64,000 bases of DNA from Salirhabdus euzebyi (GCF_014207435.1 NZ_JACHGH010000002.1:124001-188000), one strand, 5' to 3'. Shown: positions 17,620 to 29,150, counted from the stretch's first letter. A program made the numbers and translations. The notes: generated by a model from the letters alone, not told the origin.

Positions 17620-18495
17620 TCAATCCTTAAAATAAGTTTCCGCAAGATTTAGGACGAAGCTTTTTTCTCTTTCATCTTCTAGTTTTTCTGCGATCGCATG
17701 CTCAATCGCCGTTAATGGTGTCAGATAAACAGCTAGGTCACATGCATCGAGTAGTGCTCTAGTAGAAGCTGCTTCTTCCGACACTTTCCCTTTCTTTGTT
17801 TCCTTAATCAACTCATCCGCAAGCTTTACCATATAATTAATTGTATTTTCGTTTTTTAAAGCTGTTTGGGATTTTATTACTTGTTTTAACTTATCTCCAC
17901 TTAAGTAGCCAACTTGAAAGATAATAAAGCGGTTTTTTAAGGCTTCGTTTAATGGCGTTGTACCAACATAACCTTCATTAATGGCTGCAATAACCCGGAA
18001 ATCTTTATGGGCTTTAATCACTTCATTTGTAAATGGGTTAGTGATTGTTTTCCGGTAATCTAAAACGCCATTTAATATTGGTAACGTTTCTGGTCTTGCC
18101 ATGTTAATTTCATCAATATACAAGGTGTGACCGTTTTTCATTGCTTGCACAACAGGACCTTCCACAAAATGTATTTCTGTTTGCCCCTCTTTATTTTCAA
18201 TCGTTTTAAAACCGAGTAAACTTTCTGCATCAAGATCAATGGAACAGTTTATGCTATGCATTGGCTTTTGAAAATAAGCAGTTAACGATTCTGCTAACTT
18301 GGTTTTTCCGCTTCCAGTAGGACCTTTTAATAAAATATTTTTACCCATGTAAAGCGTAATAATTGTTTTCTGAATAAGTTCATCTGATTCAATATAACCT
18401 CCAGAAGTGTATAAATGTTCAAAGTTTTCATCTATGTTAGATGATTGTTCAAGAAATTCCTCTATTTCTTTTGGAAGCTTTATATGATTTGGCAT
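17620..18495 (-). CDS. yojN: MoxR-family AAA+ ATPase, NorQ/CbbQ type (YojN type)
   Basis: This is a 291-aa AAA+ ATPase. ATG 18495 is chosen because AAAAGGAG lies 6 nt before it; an upstream TTG at 18519 reads through that site. Walker A is GPTGSGKT (58-65), Walker [10 protein letters not shown] is near 120, and sensor and arginine-finger segments (IAAINEG, ALKNRF) follow. It is the first gene of a two-gene operon; the vWA gene begins just after its stop. NorQ/CbbQ ATPases insert metals or remodel an enzyme together with their vWA partner; the target here is not visible. Confidence 0.92.
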   Translation of the reverse strand: MPNHIKLPKEIEEFLEQSSNIDENFEHLYTSGGYIESDELIQKTIITLYMGKNILLKGPTGSGKTKLAESLTAYFQKPMHSINCSIDLDAESLLGFKTIENKEGQTEIHFVEGPVVQAMKNGHTLYIDEINMARPETLPILNGVLDYRKTITNPFTNEVIKAHKDFRVIAAINEGYVGTTPLNEALKNRFIIFQVGYLSGDKLKQVIKSQTALKNENTINYMVKLADELIKETKKGKVSEEAASTRALLDACDLAVYLTPLTAIEHAIAEKLEDEREKSFVLNLAETYFKD

Positions 18496-18778
18496 AAAAA
18501 TCTCCTTTTCTAAATCCAATTCTTACGAATGAAAAATGAGTGTTCAACTATATATTGTATGGTTTTCCCTTCATATAGTAAATGAATTAGACCCCGCTGT
18601 AATAATTTGGTCACTAATTTTCCAGTTTTTTCATTGACTATAATTCTTTAAAAATGAAAAAAATGTTAAAGGGAATATTGTTGACAGTTCCTAAAGGTTA
18701 CTAGCCCTTCAAAGATGTATAAATTCATCATTACTTGGTAAAAAATGGAGGTAACGATTAAGAAGGAGGTTATACATT

Positions 18779-20425
18779 ATGGCAGAAAACAAAGATAAGA
18801 ATGGTTCAAATGGAAAAGATATGGATCGTGATACATTGACAACTCGTCAGGGACATCCTGTTTATGATAATCAAAACATCCGTACTATTGGCGATCGCGG
18901 TCCAGCTACACTAGAAAATTATCATTTCATTGAAAAGATTTCCCATTTTGATCGGGAAGAGGTACCAGAGCGCGTTGTACACGCACGTGGATCCGGAGCA
19001 TTTGGATATTTTGAAACGTATGGAAAAGTTGGAGATGAACCAGTAGAAAAGTATACGCGTGCAAAAGTATTCTCTGGAGCTGGGAAGAAAACGCCATTAA
19101 TGGTTCGTTTCTCTACTGTTGCAGGTGCGAAGGATTCGCCAGAAACAGACCGTGATCCTCGTGGCTTCGCAGTGAAAATGTATACAGAAGATGGAAACTG
19201 GGATCTCGTTGGGAATAACTTAAAAATATTCTTTATTCGTGATGCGATGAAATTCCCTGATATGATTCATGCATTTAAAAAAGATCCGGCTTCAAATGTT
19301 CCCAATCCACAACGGATGTTTGATTTCGTATCCCGTACACCTGAGGCAACACACATGATCACATTTCTCTTTTCACCATGGGGAATTCCAGCTACATATC
19401 GTCACATGCAGGGATCTGGTGTAAACACTTATAAATGGGTGAATGACAAGGGTGAGGCAGTGTTAGTAAAGTATCACTGGGAGCCTAAGCAAGGAATTCG
19501 AAATTTAACCCAAGAAGAAGCAAGTATGATTCAAGCAAAAAACGTGGGTCATGCCACACAAGATTTATATGAGGCAATTGAGCGCGGAGATTATCCGGAA
19601 TGGGAATTATTCGTTCAAATCATGGAGGATGATTACCATCCAGAACTTGACTTTGATCCGCTGGATGATACGAAACTGTGGCCGGAGGATAAGTTCCCGT
19701 GGTTACCAGTAGGGCGGATGGTGCTCGATCGCAATCCCGTAGATTTTCATGCCGAAATCGAGCAAGCTGCCTTTGGTACTGGAGTTCTTGTGGATGGGAT
19801 GGACTTTTCTGATGATAAAATGTTGCAAGGACGTACTTTCTCTTACTCGGACACACAACGCTATCGTGTAGGAGCAAACTATCTGAAATTGCCTGTAAAT
19901 GCGCCTAAGGCCCCTGTTCGAACTAATCAGCAACGTGGCCAAATGGATGCACGTGACCTAAAGGAGAATGGTGAAAATCCGCATATTAATTATGAACCAT
20001 CTATGATTGGTGGCTTTAAGGAAGCTGAAAGAGAAGGTCGTACTCCTCACCAACCAATGTATAATGCAGCAGCAATGAGTGCACCCATTGATCGACCTAA
20101 CAACTACGGTCAAGCTGGCGACACATACAGAAGGTTTGAGGATTGGGAGCGGGATGAGTTAATTAAAAACCTTTCTGATGCACTGGCTATATGTGACAAG
20201 AGAATTCAAGATGCTATGATTGAACACTTTACCCAAGCCGATGAAGATTATGGTCGTCGTGTGAAGGAAGGTATTGAAATGAAGATGAAAGAACTAAAAG
20301 AAATGGAGACAGATGGGGTGCCTGGTCGAGAATCAGGTATATCCAAGTATGGTGAAGGCACATCGGCAGCAAATGAAGCAACAAAAGATGCTGTTAAGAA
20401 AAGTCACGAAGCCGATCCTTATTAA
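18779..20425 (+). CDS. Monofunctional haem catalase
   Basis: This enzyme breaks H2O2 to water and oxygen. The 548-aa product has the distal His in [12 protein letters not shown] (His 68), the Asn in DLVGNN near 141 and the proximal haem Tyr in FSYSDTQRY (Tyr 356). The catalytic core is about 480 residues; the extra C-terminal 60 residues are charged, with Met/Lys/Glu-rich helix and a glycine-rich end. Length and tail are like the spore KatX group rather than vegetative KatA (about 483), though I cannot decide. A nearly perfect ribosome site AAGGAGG sits 9 nt before the ATG. A strong terminator follows. Confidence 0.95.
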   Translation: MAENKDKNGSNGKDMDRDTLTTRQGHPVYDNQNIRTIGDRGPATLENYHFIEKISHFDREEVPERVVHARGSGAFGYFETYGKVGDEPVEKYTRAKVFSGAGKKTPLMVRFSTVAGAKDSPETDRDPRGFAVKMYTEDGNWDLVGNNLKIFFIRDAMKFPDMIHAFKKDPASNVPNPQRMFDFVSRTPEATHMITFLFSPWGIPATYRHMQGSGVNTYKWVNDKGEAVLVKYHWEPKQGIRNLTQEEASMIQAKNVGHATQDLYEAIERGDYPEWELFVQIMEDDYHPELDFDPLDDTKLWPEDKFPWLPVGRMVLDRNPVDFHAEIEQAAFGTGVLVDGMDFSDDKMLQGRTFSYSDTQRYRVGANYLKLPVNAPKAPVRTNQQRGQMDARDLKENGENPHINYEPSMIGGFKEAEREGRTPHQPMYNAAAMSAPIDRPNNYGQAGDTYRRFEDWERDELIKNLSDALAICDKRIQDAMIEHFTQADEDYGRRVKEGIEMKMKELKEMETDGVPGRESGISKYGEGTSAANEATKDAVKKSHEADPY

Positions 20426-20437
20426 GTTGTTGATAAG

Positions 20438-20474
20438 AAAGGTCGCCCGAAAAATCCAGGGCGACCTTTTTAGA
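20438..20474 (+). terminator. Rho-independent terminator
   Basis: 11-bp perfect GC-rich stem AAAGGTCGCCC/GGGCGACCTTT followed by Ts, after the catalase. Confidence 0.92.
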
Positions 20475-20710
20475 CGTTAAGAAAATATACAATTCTTCAA
20501 AGGAAAAGTCGGCGTAGAACAAAATTTTGAAGTATGAAGTATAAGTAAAACTAACACATTTGCAAAAGCAGGGTGAACGCGTGTGTTATTATGAGAAAAA
20601 TGTAAATTTTAACCTGTAACATAGGTATATACAATACAGTAAGATGTACAATTACATAAATTTTTATTATAATAAGTGAAGGTAGAATCGGATGTAAAAG
20701 GATGAGGAAC

Positions 20711-21121
20711 TTGAATGCTGAAAAAGCTCTACACGTGTTAAAAGAAAATGGTTTTAAACACACAAAGCAGAGAGAAAAGTTAGTCGAAATCTTTGAAGGC
20801 AAAGACCAGTATTTACCTGTTAAAGAAATATTGCAAGAATTCCAGGAAAACTTTCCAGGTGCTAGTTTCAACACGGTGTACAGAAATTTATATACGTTAG
20901 TTGACTTGAAAATATTAGAGTCAACAATGTTAAATGGAGAACAGCTTTTTCGATTACATTGTGATACGCACGGACATCACCATCATTTTATATGCACGAT
21001 TTGTGGAAAGACTAGTCCAATTGATGTTTGTCCAATGGATGAGGTAAATAAATCTCTGCAAGGTTATCAAATCCAAAATCATAAGTTTGAAGTATATGGC
21101 ACATGCCCAAGTTGTCATTAA
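20711..21121 (+). CDS. zur: Zinc uptake regulator Zur (Fur family)
   Basis: Zur is a zinc-sensing repressor of zinc uptake and zinc-sparing genes. I start it at TTG 20711 (site AAAGGATGAGG), which gives MNAEKALHVLKENGF, like the B. subtilis Zur start; ATG 20702 would sit on top of the site. The winged-helix region contains FNTVYRNL (recognition helix), then HGHHHHF with regulatory zinc ligands, and two CxxC pairs (CTIC and CPSC) for the structural zinc. 136 aa is normal. It is single but lies directly before a zinc-binding lipoprotein gene with two Zur boxes. Confidence 0.93.
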   Translation: MNAEKALHVLKENGFKHTKQREKLVEIFEGKDQYLPVKEILQEFQENFPGASFNTVYRNLYTLVDLKILESTMLNGEQLFRLHCDTHGHHHHFICTICGKTSPIDVCPMDEVNKSLQGYQIQNHKFEVYGTCPSCH

Positions 21122-21123
21122 GG

Positions 21124-21176
21124 GCTGACTTTTATCAGTAATCATGGAGATCACTTGATAAAGAGTCAGCTTTTTT
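21124..21176 (+). terminator. Rho-independent terminator
   Basis: GCTGACT...TTATCA pairs with TGATAA...AGTCAGC (one bulge), followed by TTTTTT, after zur. Confidence 0.8.
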
Positions 21177-21221
21177 CGTGGATAAAATAGTATTCCTCCG
21201 AATACAATAAAACTTTTTCTT

Positions 21222-21242
21222 AAATAGTAATAATTACTGTTT
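21222..21242. promoter_or_regulatory. Zur box 1
   Basis: AAATAGTAAT-A-ATTACTGTTT is a 9-1-9 inverted repeat that matches the Bacillus Zur consensus (AAATCGTAATNATTACGATTT) apart from two bases in the outer arms. It ends in the -35 of the following promoter. Confidence 0.8.
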
Positions 21243-21268
21243 ACAAATCGTAATCATTACTATATAAT
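21240..21268 (+). promoter_or_regulatory. znuA promoter with second Zur box
   Basis: TTTACA (21240-21245), 17 bp, TATAAT (21263-21268). A second Zur box AAATCGTAATCATTACTATAT fills the spacer (21245-21265), with a perfect left arm. Repressor on either site would block polymerase, so the gene should be off in zinc-rich cells. Confidence 0.85.
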
Positions 21269-21301
21269 CATTTTCGAGACATAGAAGCGGGGGAAACAAA
21301 T

Positions 21302-22375
21302 ATGAAAAAATTAAAACGATTAACCTATTTCATGATTGCATTATCTATATTTTTATCAGCATGTACAGATGAAAAAACTGCTACAGAAGATAACGATAAT
21401 AGACTCAAAGTGTACACAACACTGTATCCAATAGAAGATTTCGTAAAAAAAATTGGTGGAGAACATGTCGAAGTGGAAACGATTATTTCTCCAGGAATGG
21501 ATATCCATACTTATGAGCCAACCTCTAAAGCAATTGTGAACATCGCAAAAGCTGATTTATTCGTATATAGTGGAGCTGGATTAGAAACATTTGCAGAAAA
21601 AATATCAGAAGCTGTTAAAGCTGAGAAAGTTACAATATTAGAAGCTTCAAAAGGAATCGAATTGTTAGATCATGTCCATGATCACAGTCAAGAAGAAGAG
21701 CATGCACATGAAGAAGAAGGAACGCATGAAGAAGAGCATGCACACGAAGAAGAAGGAACACATGAAGAAGAGCATGCACACGAAGAAGAAGGAACACATG
21801 AAGAAGAAACGAATGAAGATGCGCACAGTCATGATGACGGACATAATCATGGTGAAACAGATCCACACGTTTGGCTAGATCCAATTCGTTCTATTAAGTT
21901 AGCAGAGAACATTAAGGATACATTATCAGTATTAAGTCCGGAAAATAAAGAGGAATTTGAAACTAATTTCGAGCAGTTAAAAGAAGATTTAGAAGAACTA
22001 GATGAAGAGTTTCATAGCCAAATTGAAACAGCTAAGTTCAACAAAATATTAGTTACGCATGGAGCATATGGTTATTGGGAAGAGGCATACGGACTGGAAC
22101 AAATATCTATAACAGGTTTATCAGTAGAAAATGAACCTTCTCAAAAGGAGCTAGCCGAGCTAATAGAAACTGTTACAGAGCATGGTATTCATTATCTTAT
22201 TTATGAGCAAAACATTGAACCAGAAGTCGCAAAAATAATTGAAGATGAAATTAACGCTACACCTTTATTTTTGCATAACCTTGAAGTATTAACAGAAGAA
22301 GATATTCAAAATGGAGAAGACTATTTTAGTTTAATGCGTAAAAACCTCTCTGTATTAGTAAAAGCATTAAACTAA
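21302..22375 (+). CDS. znuA: Zinc ABC transporter substrate-binding lipoprotein (ZnuA/AdcA)
   Basis: This is an extracellular zinc-binding lipoprotein of 357 aa for high-affinity zinc uptake. The signal peptide ends in the lipobox LSAC (Cys about 21). Cluster A-I features are the DIHTYEPT His near 64, the ADPHVWLDP block after the linker, a THGAYGYW His and the C-terminal YEQNIEPE Glu/Asp region. Between residues about 123 and 185 lies a His/Glu-rich linker containing three perfect-length 12-residue repeats EEEHAHEEEGTH. No ZnuB permease or ZnuC ATPase gene follows; those must be elsewhere. Strong AGCGGGGG site. Zur-controlled by two boxes. Confidence 0.94.
   Translation: MKKLKRLTYFMIALSIFLSACTDEKTATEDNDNRLKVYTTLYPIEDFVKKIGGEHVEVETIISPGMDIHTYEPTSKAIVNIAKADLFVYSGAGLETFAEKISEAVKAEKVTILEASKGIELLDHVHDHSQEEEHAHEEEGTHEEEHAHEEEGTHEEEHAHEEEGTHEEETNEDAHSHDDGHNHGETDPHVWLDPIRSIKLAENIKDTLSVLSPENKEEFETNFEQLKEDLEELDEEFHSQIETAKFNKILVTHGAYGYWEEAYGLEQISITGLSVENEPSQKELAELIETVTEHGIHYLIYEQNIEPEVAKIIEDEINATPLFLHNLEVLTEEDIQNGEDYFSLMRKNLSVLVKALN
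21692..21808 (+). repeat. 36-bp tandem repeat inside znuA
   Basis: Three 36-bp units (21692-21727, 21728-21763, 21764-21799) and a 9-bp partial unit, each coding for EEEHAHEEEGTH. Units 2 and 3 look identical and unit 1 differs at two third positions, so the array is recent and probably variable in length. Confidence 0.95.
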
Positions 22376-22390
22376 GAAAATTTTAATAAA

Positions 22391-22437
22391 AGACCACCAC
22401 CATTTGTTGAACATCAAACAATTGGAGGTGGTTTTTT
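22391..22437. terminator. Bidirectional terminator
   Basis: ACCACCaCCATTTGTT pairs with AACAATTGGAGGTGGT (two mismatches); T runs flank it on both strands, between znuA and the convergent hydrolase. Confidence 0.8.
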
Positions 22438-22439
22438 AT

Positions 22440-23354
22440 TTAGCTATAGTTTACTAATTTTTCAATAATATCATTTACAATCTTAGGATCCTCCAAATGA
22501 ACAGAGTGGCCTGTTTCCACTTGAATATGTTCCGTGTTTTGGGTCAACTTTGTTAAAAGATGTTGTTGCTTTTTCCACTGTTCTGATTGGTTCTTCGCAC
22601 TAATGACAACAACAGGTAAATCTATGGGTAAAGGTATAGCATTTATTAATTGTTTTGCAGATAAGGTTGAATCTCGGTACTCTCGATAGGCAGTTTGATA
22701 AGCACCTAATGTATATCCGGTATACAATACAGATTGATTCATTTCTTTAGATAAAAAATTTCTTCCAATATTTTGTTTAAGTATTCGAGGTAACCCTATT
22801 AATGATGTCACATAGCCTATAGTTACGAGTCTTTGAAAGGCAGTAATATGTTTTTTATTTTCCTTTAAAGGTAAATACTGAGTCTCATGCACAGAATCTT
22901 CTAATAGGAGTCCGCAAACGTCATCTGGATACATACTAGCAAAGAGTCTCATAGAAAGTCCCCCAAATGAATGGCCGACTAAAACATATGGTGGCTTTAT
23001 TTTTAGTTTTTCAAGTACTTCTTTTATTTCTTTAACACTATCAAAGGAAGTCATCGTCTTTCTTTTTGTTCTACTCCAGCCGTAATTACCTCGATCATAA
23101 GAAATAACCCGGGCAAACTTAGAGATTTCAGGCTGAGTGTAACACCAATCAATCGATAGAGAACCAAATCCCGATTCTAATATAACCGTAACAGGACCTT
23201 CACCAGACACCATTACATGAACATCAGAATGAGTTGTTTTAATAATTTGCCCAGGTGGTTTTACTTTATTTTTTTGAATCATTAGTAGGTTCCAAATGGT
23301 AAGCGGGAATCCAATAATCCCTAATGTATTTCTTACAACAGTTGATAGCTCCAT
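22440..23354 (-). CDS. Alpha/beta hydrolase
   Basis: This is a 304-aa hydrolase with a single N-terminal membrane anchor (about 5-28, LGIIGFPLTIWNLLMIQ). The nucleophile elbow is GHSFGG (Ser near 128), the oxyanion segment follows the first strand, and the His is in the C-terminal GHSVHLEDP. The ATG at 23354 follows a good GGAGG. The ester or amide substrate is unknown. It is transcribed alone, convergent to znuA. Confidence 0.88.
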   Translation of the reverse strand: MELSTVVRNTLGIIGFPLTIWNLLMIQKNKVKPPGQIIKTTHSDVHVMVSGEGPVTVILESGFGSLSIDWCYTQPEISKFARVISYDRGNYGWSRTKRKTMTSFDSVKEIKEVLEKLKIKPPYVLVGHSFGGLSMRLFASMYPDDVCGLLLEDSVHETQYLPLKENKKHITAFQRLVTIGYVTSLIGLPRILKQNIGRNFLSKEMNQSVLYTGYTLGAYQTAYREYRDSTLSAKQLINAIPLPIDLPVVVISAKNQSEQWKKQQHLLTKLTQNTEHIQVETGHSVHLEDPKIVNDIIEKLVNYS

Positions 23355-23391
23355 GATTAGCCTCCATTATGTTGTGTAAGTCGAAACAGGC

Positions 23392-23826
23392 CAATTTAAA
23401 AGCTGTTTTTGCTTAAACTGCAACGTAACTTATGTGTGTGAATCCTAGCCGCTACGGAAATACACTACGCGCACCTTAGGGCTCGCGCTGAGCATGTGCT
23501 TTCATTCTTTTTTCAATTCAAGGTACTAGAGATTGGAAATGCATATAGATCGCTTTATGTGAATCACTACTCTTTAATCAGAAAAATACTATTAGCGTAG
23601 GCAGAATACGCAGACTCCTGCGGGCCAGCACGTGTCTGAAGACCCCGTAGCGGCGCTATTCCGCGAGGAGGCTGAGGCCGTGCCCGCGGAAAGCGAAGTA
23701 TTCTGCCGAAGCGACGGTATAGCACACAGCTGCTTCAAAGAGTATATCCGTCAAAAAATTTACGTCGCGTTTTCTATCGACTGTGCACAAATAACTATAA
23801 TTTTTCCGAAAAAAGCCAATTTAAAA
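23392..23826 (+). mobile_element. MITE-like element, copy B, with 10-bp direct repeat
   Basis: The non-coding element 23402-23816 (415 bp) begins GCTGTTTTT and ends GAAAAAAGC, an imperfect inverted end pair, and is flanked by CAATTTAAAA on both sides (23392-23401 and 23817-23826), as a target-site duplication would look. Inner arms TGCAACGTAACT (23419) and TTTACGTCGCG (23759) also mirror each other. A fold-back core GGCAGAATAC...GTATTCTGCC spans 23600-23707. The whole 635-bp gap between the hydrolase and the quinone reductase contains no gene I would accept; the open frame at 23632-23859 is within the repeat. Confidence 0.75.
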
Positions 23827-23989
23827 GAATTCAATAAAAAGATAATAAAATCCTCCTGATTTTTGGGGGAATTTAATACGTGACAAAATCGAAAATTTCA
23901 CATTTAAATGGATAATTTTTCTACTATTTGACATCCTAAAACTGAAATCGGAATTTCTCACTGTCGAATGAAGAAAGGAGACATACATA

Positions 23990-24601
23990 ATGTCCAATGT
24001 GAATTTAGCTATCATTTACTACAGCTCAACAGGAACAAATTATAAGCTTTCGAAGTGGGCTGAAGAAGCAGGAAAAGAAGCTGGGGCTAATGTGAAGGTT
24101 TTAAAAGTGCAAGAACTTGCTCCACAGTCGGCTATTGACCAAAATCCACACTGGAAGGCACATTTGGAGGCTACACAAGATGTCCCGACAGTATCCAATG
24201 ATGATATTGAATGGGCAGATGCCATTATATTCAGTGTTCCTACCCGTTTTGGTAACATGGCTGCACAAATGAAACAATTTTTAGATCAAACAGGTGGACT
24301 ATGGGCTACTGGTAAAACAATCAATAAGGTTGTAAGTGCTATGTCATCTGCTCAAAACCCACACGGTGGACAGGAAGCAACAATTTTAACCTTATACACG
24401 ACAATGCATCATTGGGGAGCAATTATTGCTTCACCTGGTTATACAGATCCTGTCTTATTTGCTGCAGGTGGTAATCCATATGGAACAAGCGTCACTGTCG
24501 ATCAAGATGGAAATATTAAAGAGGATGCGGAAGGCGCAGTAAAGCATCAAGCAAAGCGGACAGTACAAATTGCGGAATGGGTGAAAAAAGCTAATCAATA
24601 A
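23990..24601 (+). CDS. wrbA: NAD(P)H:quinone oxidoreductase, WrbA type
   Basis: This is a flavodoxin-like FMN enzyme of 203 aa that reduces quinones by two electrons and so avoids radical formation. The phosphate loop for FMN is YYSSTGTNYKLS (near 9-20), with further motifs SVPTRFGNMAAQMKQFLDQ (near 79-97) and the TTMHHWG segment near 130. Length is the usual WrbA size. AAAGGAG lies before the ATG. It is single and ends in a strong terminator. Confidence 0.95.
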   Translation: MSNVNLAIIYYSSTGTNYKLSKWAEEAGKEAGANVKVLKVQELAPQSAIDQNPHWKAHLEATQDVPTVSNDDIEWADAIIFSVPTRFGNMAAQMKQFLDQTGGLWATGKTINKVVSAMSSAQNPHGGQEATILTLYTTMHHWGAIIASPGYTDPVLFAAGGNPYGTSVTVDQDGNIKEDAEGAVKHQAKRTVQIAEWVKKANQ

Positions 24602-24612
24602 CCTATTTTCAA

Positions 24613-24646
24613 AAACGGAAGAGAGAAACTCTCTTCCGTTTTTTAC
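24613..24646 (+). terminator. Rho-independent terminator
   Basis: 13-bp stem AAACGGAAGAGAG/CTCTCTTCCGTTT with a short A-rich loop and T run, after wrbA. Confidence 0.92.
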
Positions 24647-24681
24647 GTTCCAAATACCTGAATTTTACACGTCTCTTTCCA

Positions 24682-24754
24682 TTGGTCAAAAAATGGGTGT
24701 GTGTTATAATAAACATTAAGGAATCTAATTCATAGTATACCAATAGGAATTATA
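24682..24754 (+). promoter_or_regulatory. yrrT operon promoter with candidate CymR site
   Basis: TTGGTC (24682-24687) and TATAAT (24705-24710) with 17-bp spacing. About 27 bp downstream of the -10 is ATACCAATAGGAATTAT (24737-24753), a partial palindrome that looks like CymR sites of cysteine metabolism genes. A bound repressor there would act as a roadblock. The promoter is solid; the CymR reading is an inference. Confidence 0.65.
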
Positions 24755-24779
24755 ACCTTTTAAATAGGGGTGGAGAAAA

Positions 24780-25418
24780 ATGGGAAGAGAATTTATTGAA
24801 TTATTTAATGAATGGTCAGAGTCCTATGATGCAACAGTTAGTGGCCATGATATAGAATATAAAGCGGTTTTTGAAAATTATGATGAAATATTGAAGGCTG
24901 TTTCTACTAGAGTTAATGGACATATCATTGAATTTGGTGTTGGGACAGGAAACTTAACCAACGCCTTGTTAAAGAATGGTAATGAGGTAACGGGTGTGGA
25001 GCCATCTCCAGCGATGAGGGAAATTGCAATTGAAAAAGTTACAAATGCATCCATTCATGACGGTGACTTTTTACATTTCCCAACTAGTGAAAAAAAGATA
25101 AATGGTTTTGTGAGCTCTTACGCTTTTCATCATTTAACAGACGAGGAAAAAAAAGAGGCAATTAAACTATACCGTGAACTTTTACCGAAAGATGGTAAAA
25201 TTGTTTTCGCAGACACAATCTTTTTAAATAATGATGCTAAATCTGCTATGATAAAAAAAGCTGAAGATCAGCATTTTCTTAATCTAGCGACAGATCTTAA
25301 AACAGAATACTATACAACAATTCCAGTATTAAAGGAAATGCTAGAGGAATATGGTTTTGCTGTCACGTTTACACAAATGAATGATTTTGTGTGGATTATA
25401 GACGCAACGAAACAATAA
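24780..25418 (+). CDS. yrrT: SAM-dependent methyltransferase YrrT
   Basis: This is a class I methyltransferase of 212 aa. The SAM-binding loop EFGVGTGNL is near 55-63, an acidic strand end GVEPS near 75 and motif DGDFLHFP near 97. The start [17 protein letters not shown] is typical of YrrT. It is the first gene of a transmethylation/transsulfuration operon, as in B. subtilis, where yrrT precedes mtnN, mccA and mccB. Its acceptor is not known. A GGGGTGG ribosome site precedes the ATG. Confidence 0.92.
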   Translation: MGREFIELFNEWSESYDATVSGHDIEYKAVFENYDEILKAVSTRVNGHIIEFGVGTGNLTNALLKNGNEVTGVEPSPAMREIAIEKVTNASIHDGDFLHFPTSEKKINGFVSSYAFHHLTDEEKKEAIKLYRELLPKDGKIVFADTIFLNNDAKSAMIKKAEDQHFLNLATDLKTEYYTTIPVLKEMLEEYGFAVTFTQMNDFVWIIDATKQ

Positions 25419-25434
25419 AAAGGAGCGATTGATA

Positions 25435-25896
25435 ATGAAAAAAATGAATGTAGAAAGCTTTAACTTGGATCACACAAAAGTAAAAGCACCATATGTAAGG
25501 CTTGCAGGTACTACTGAGGGTACGAAAGGTGATACGATTTACAAATACGATATTCGATTTTGCCAACCGAACAAAGAGCACATGGAAATGCCTTCTCTGC
25601 ATTCCTTGGAGCATATGATGGCAGAATTTAGTCGTAATCATCACGGTCAAGTAGTAGATATTGGACCAATGGGCTGTCAAACTGGTTTTTATTTAGCTCT
25701 TTTAAATGATGATAATTATGATAACGTAATTGATCTATTAGAAAAAACGCTAAATGATGTGTTGGAAGCGACAGAAGTTCCGGCTTGTAATGAAGTACAA
25801 TGTGGTTGGGCAGCTAGTCATAGCTTAGAAGGTGCAAAGGACTTAGCTAAAAGAATGCTTGCTAAGAAAAACGAATGGACAGAAGTATTTGCTTAA
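25435..25896 (+). CDS. luxS: S-ribosylhomocysteine lyase LuxS
   Basis: LuxS cleaves S-ribosylhomocysteine to homocysteine and DPD, the precursor of autoinducer-2. The 153-aa product carries the metal ligands HSLEH (HxxEH, about 56-60) and a Cys in VQCGW near 123, plus the catalytic Cys in [10 protein letters not shown] near 81. ATG 25435 is chosen after AAGGAGCG; a TTG 6 bases earlier is too close to the site. It sits where B. subtilis has mtnN in the yrrT operon. The homocysteine product feeds the next two genes. Confidence 0.97.
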   Translation: MKKMNVESFNLDHTKVKAPYVRLAGTTEGTKGDTIYKYDIRFCQPNKEHMEMPSLHSLEHMMAEFSRNHHGQVVDIGPMGCQTGFYLALLNDDNYDNVIDLLEKTLNDVLEATEVPACNEVQCGWAASHSLEGAKDLAKRMLAKKNEWTEVFA

Positions 25897-25911
25897 TCCA
25901 GGAGGAGAAAT

Positions 25912-27986
<2,075 letters not shown>

Positions 27987-27995
27987 TATGTATTA

Positions 27996-28037
27996 AAAAA
28001 TGTCTAGGTCAGCATTTTAAGACCTAGACATTTTTAT
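27996..28037. terminator. Bidirectional terminator
   Basis: A 15-bp perfect stem AAAAATGTCTAGGTC/GACCTAGACATTTTT with 10-nt loop. It overlaps the last codons of the convergent transporter gene. Confidence 0.93.
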
Positions 28038-28965
28038 ATTCGTTCAATCCTTTTAAAGCTTTTTTCCACTTTAATTTTCTCTTAATTTTTCGTTTTCGAT
28101 GAAACACTGTAATAAAGGCGGAAAATATAACGAGGAAAATTCCTAATAATTGAATAGAAGTTAATCTATCTCCAAAAACAAAAACCCCTATTAAAACAGC
28201 AACAATTGGTTCCATTGATGCCAGAATAGAAGCTTTACTCGATTCAATATAAGCAAGACCAAACGTGTACAACGTATAAGCGAAAATGGTAGATATAACT
28301 GCAACTCCTCCTATATTCAGAAGAACATCAAAGGTGAAGATTAAATCAGTTTTTTTCCATATTTGACTCGTTGGAAAAATAAAAATAGTTCCAGCTAATA
28401 AAGTATAAATGGTAATCGTTAAAAAGTGATAATAAACGGTAACAAATTTACCGATGATGCTATATATTGCGCAGAAAAAGGCCGAAAGTAACCCAAGTAT
28501 AATGCTTACAAAAGGGATATTTGTCCCGCCAAAAGGTATTAATCCTATGACGAAGGAACAACCAACAATCGTTAATACAAGGGCAACAACTTTTTTCTTA
28601 GTAATTGTTTCTTGGAAAGTGATTCGAGACAAAATCGTCACAAAAATAGGAGACGTATATAACAAAACAACCGCAACTGGAATGGATGTTTGCTCCATAA
28701 CCTTAAAATAACACCAATTAAACAAAACAATACTTAAGACACCTAAACCAAAAAAATGTGGTATATGCTTCCCTTTAATTTTTAAGTGTTTCGGTGAAAA
28801 AAAGATAAGGAAAAGGAATAAAAGTAGCGTAGCTGTCGTTAAACGAAGAGTTACGACTTCCCATGGTGTGAAGCCATATCGATATAGTGCCTCCACAAAT
28901 AACCCCGTTAGTCCCCAAAAACTTGCTCCTAAAATAGTTAAAAAATAAGCAGTATAACTTTTCAT
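28024..28965 (-). CDS. EamA/DMT-family transporter
   Basis: An integral membrane transporter of 313 aa with ten hydrophobic segments and two EamA repeats (about 5-135 and 148-290); the second begins LLSAFFCAIYSIIGKF. Such proteins export amino acids or other metabolites. The C-terminus is very basic (RKRKIKRKLKWKKALK). AAGGTGAAAG precedes the ATG at 28965. The convergent transsulfuration operon ends right next to it, but there is no common control visible. Substrate unknown. Confidence 0.92.
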   Translation of the reverse strand: MKSYTAYFLTILGASFWGLTGLFVEALYRYGFTPWEVVTLRLTTATLLLFLFLIFFSPKHLKIKGKHIPHFFGLGVLSIVLFNWCYFKVMEQTSIPVAVVLLYTSPIFVTILSRITFQETITKKKVVALVLTIVGCSFVIGLIPFGGTNIPFVSIILGLLSAFFCAIYSIIGKFVTVYYHFLTITIYTLLAGTIFIFPTSQIWKKTDLIFTFDVLLNIGGVAVISTIFAYTLYTFGLAYIESSKASILASMEPIVAVLIGVFVFGDRLTSIQLLGIFLVIFSAFITVFHRKRKIKRKLKWKKALKGLNEYKNV

Positions 28966-29150
28966 ACTTTCACCTTCTTTTCTCTCTATATAAAGGCTTC
29001 TGTAATGGATTACTAGATGTATCCACCGGCATTATAACATATGTGCTTTTATATAAAAGGGTTATAAAAATTTTTTTCAAAAAGCTACTGATTATAAAAT
29101 AAAAAGATTATAATCAAGCTAGTACAGGAAAAGATTGTGAGGAGAAAAAG

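Noticed and set aside
18630-18660. Possible PerR box before the catalase (CTATAATTCTTTAAA)
   Set aside because: Only about 11 of 15 bases fit the consensus and the position to a promoter is unclear.
20475-20700. Possible ncRNA between catalase and zur
   Set aside because: Some inverted words (ACACAT/GTGTGT) but no promoter, terminator or known RNA motif.
21630-21884. Open frames opposite the His-rich part of znuA
   Set aside because: Created by the tandem repeat in the real gene; no translation signal.
23632-23859. 75-aa open frame
   Set aside because: It lies inside the intergenic repeat; no ribosome site and the same frame is broken in other copies.
23964-23972. TGTCGAA, possible Spo0A box before wrbA
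   Set aside because: A seven-base match is expected by chance and there is no second box.
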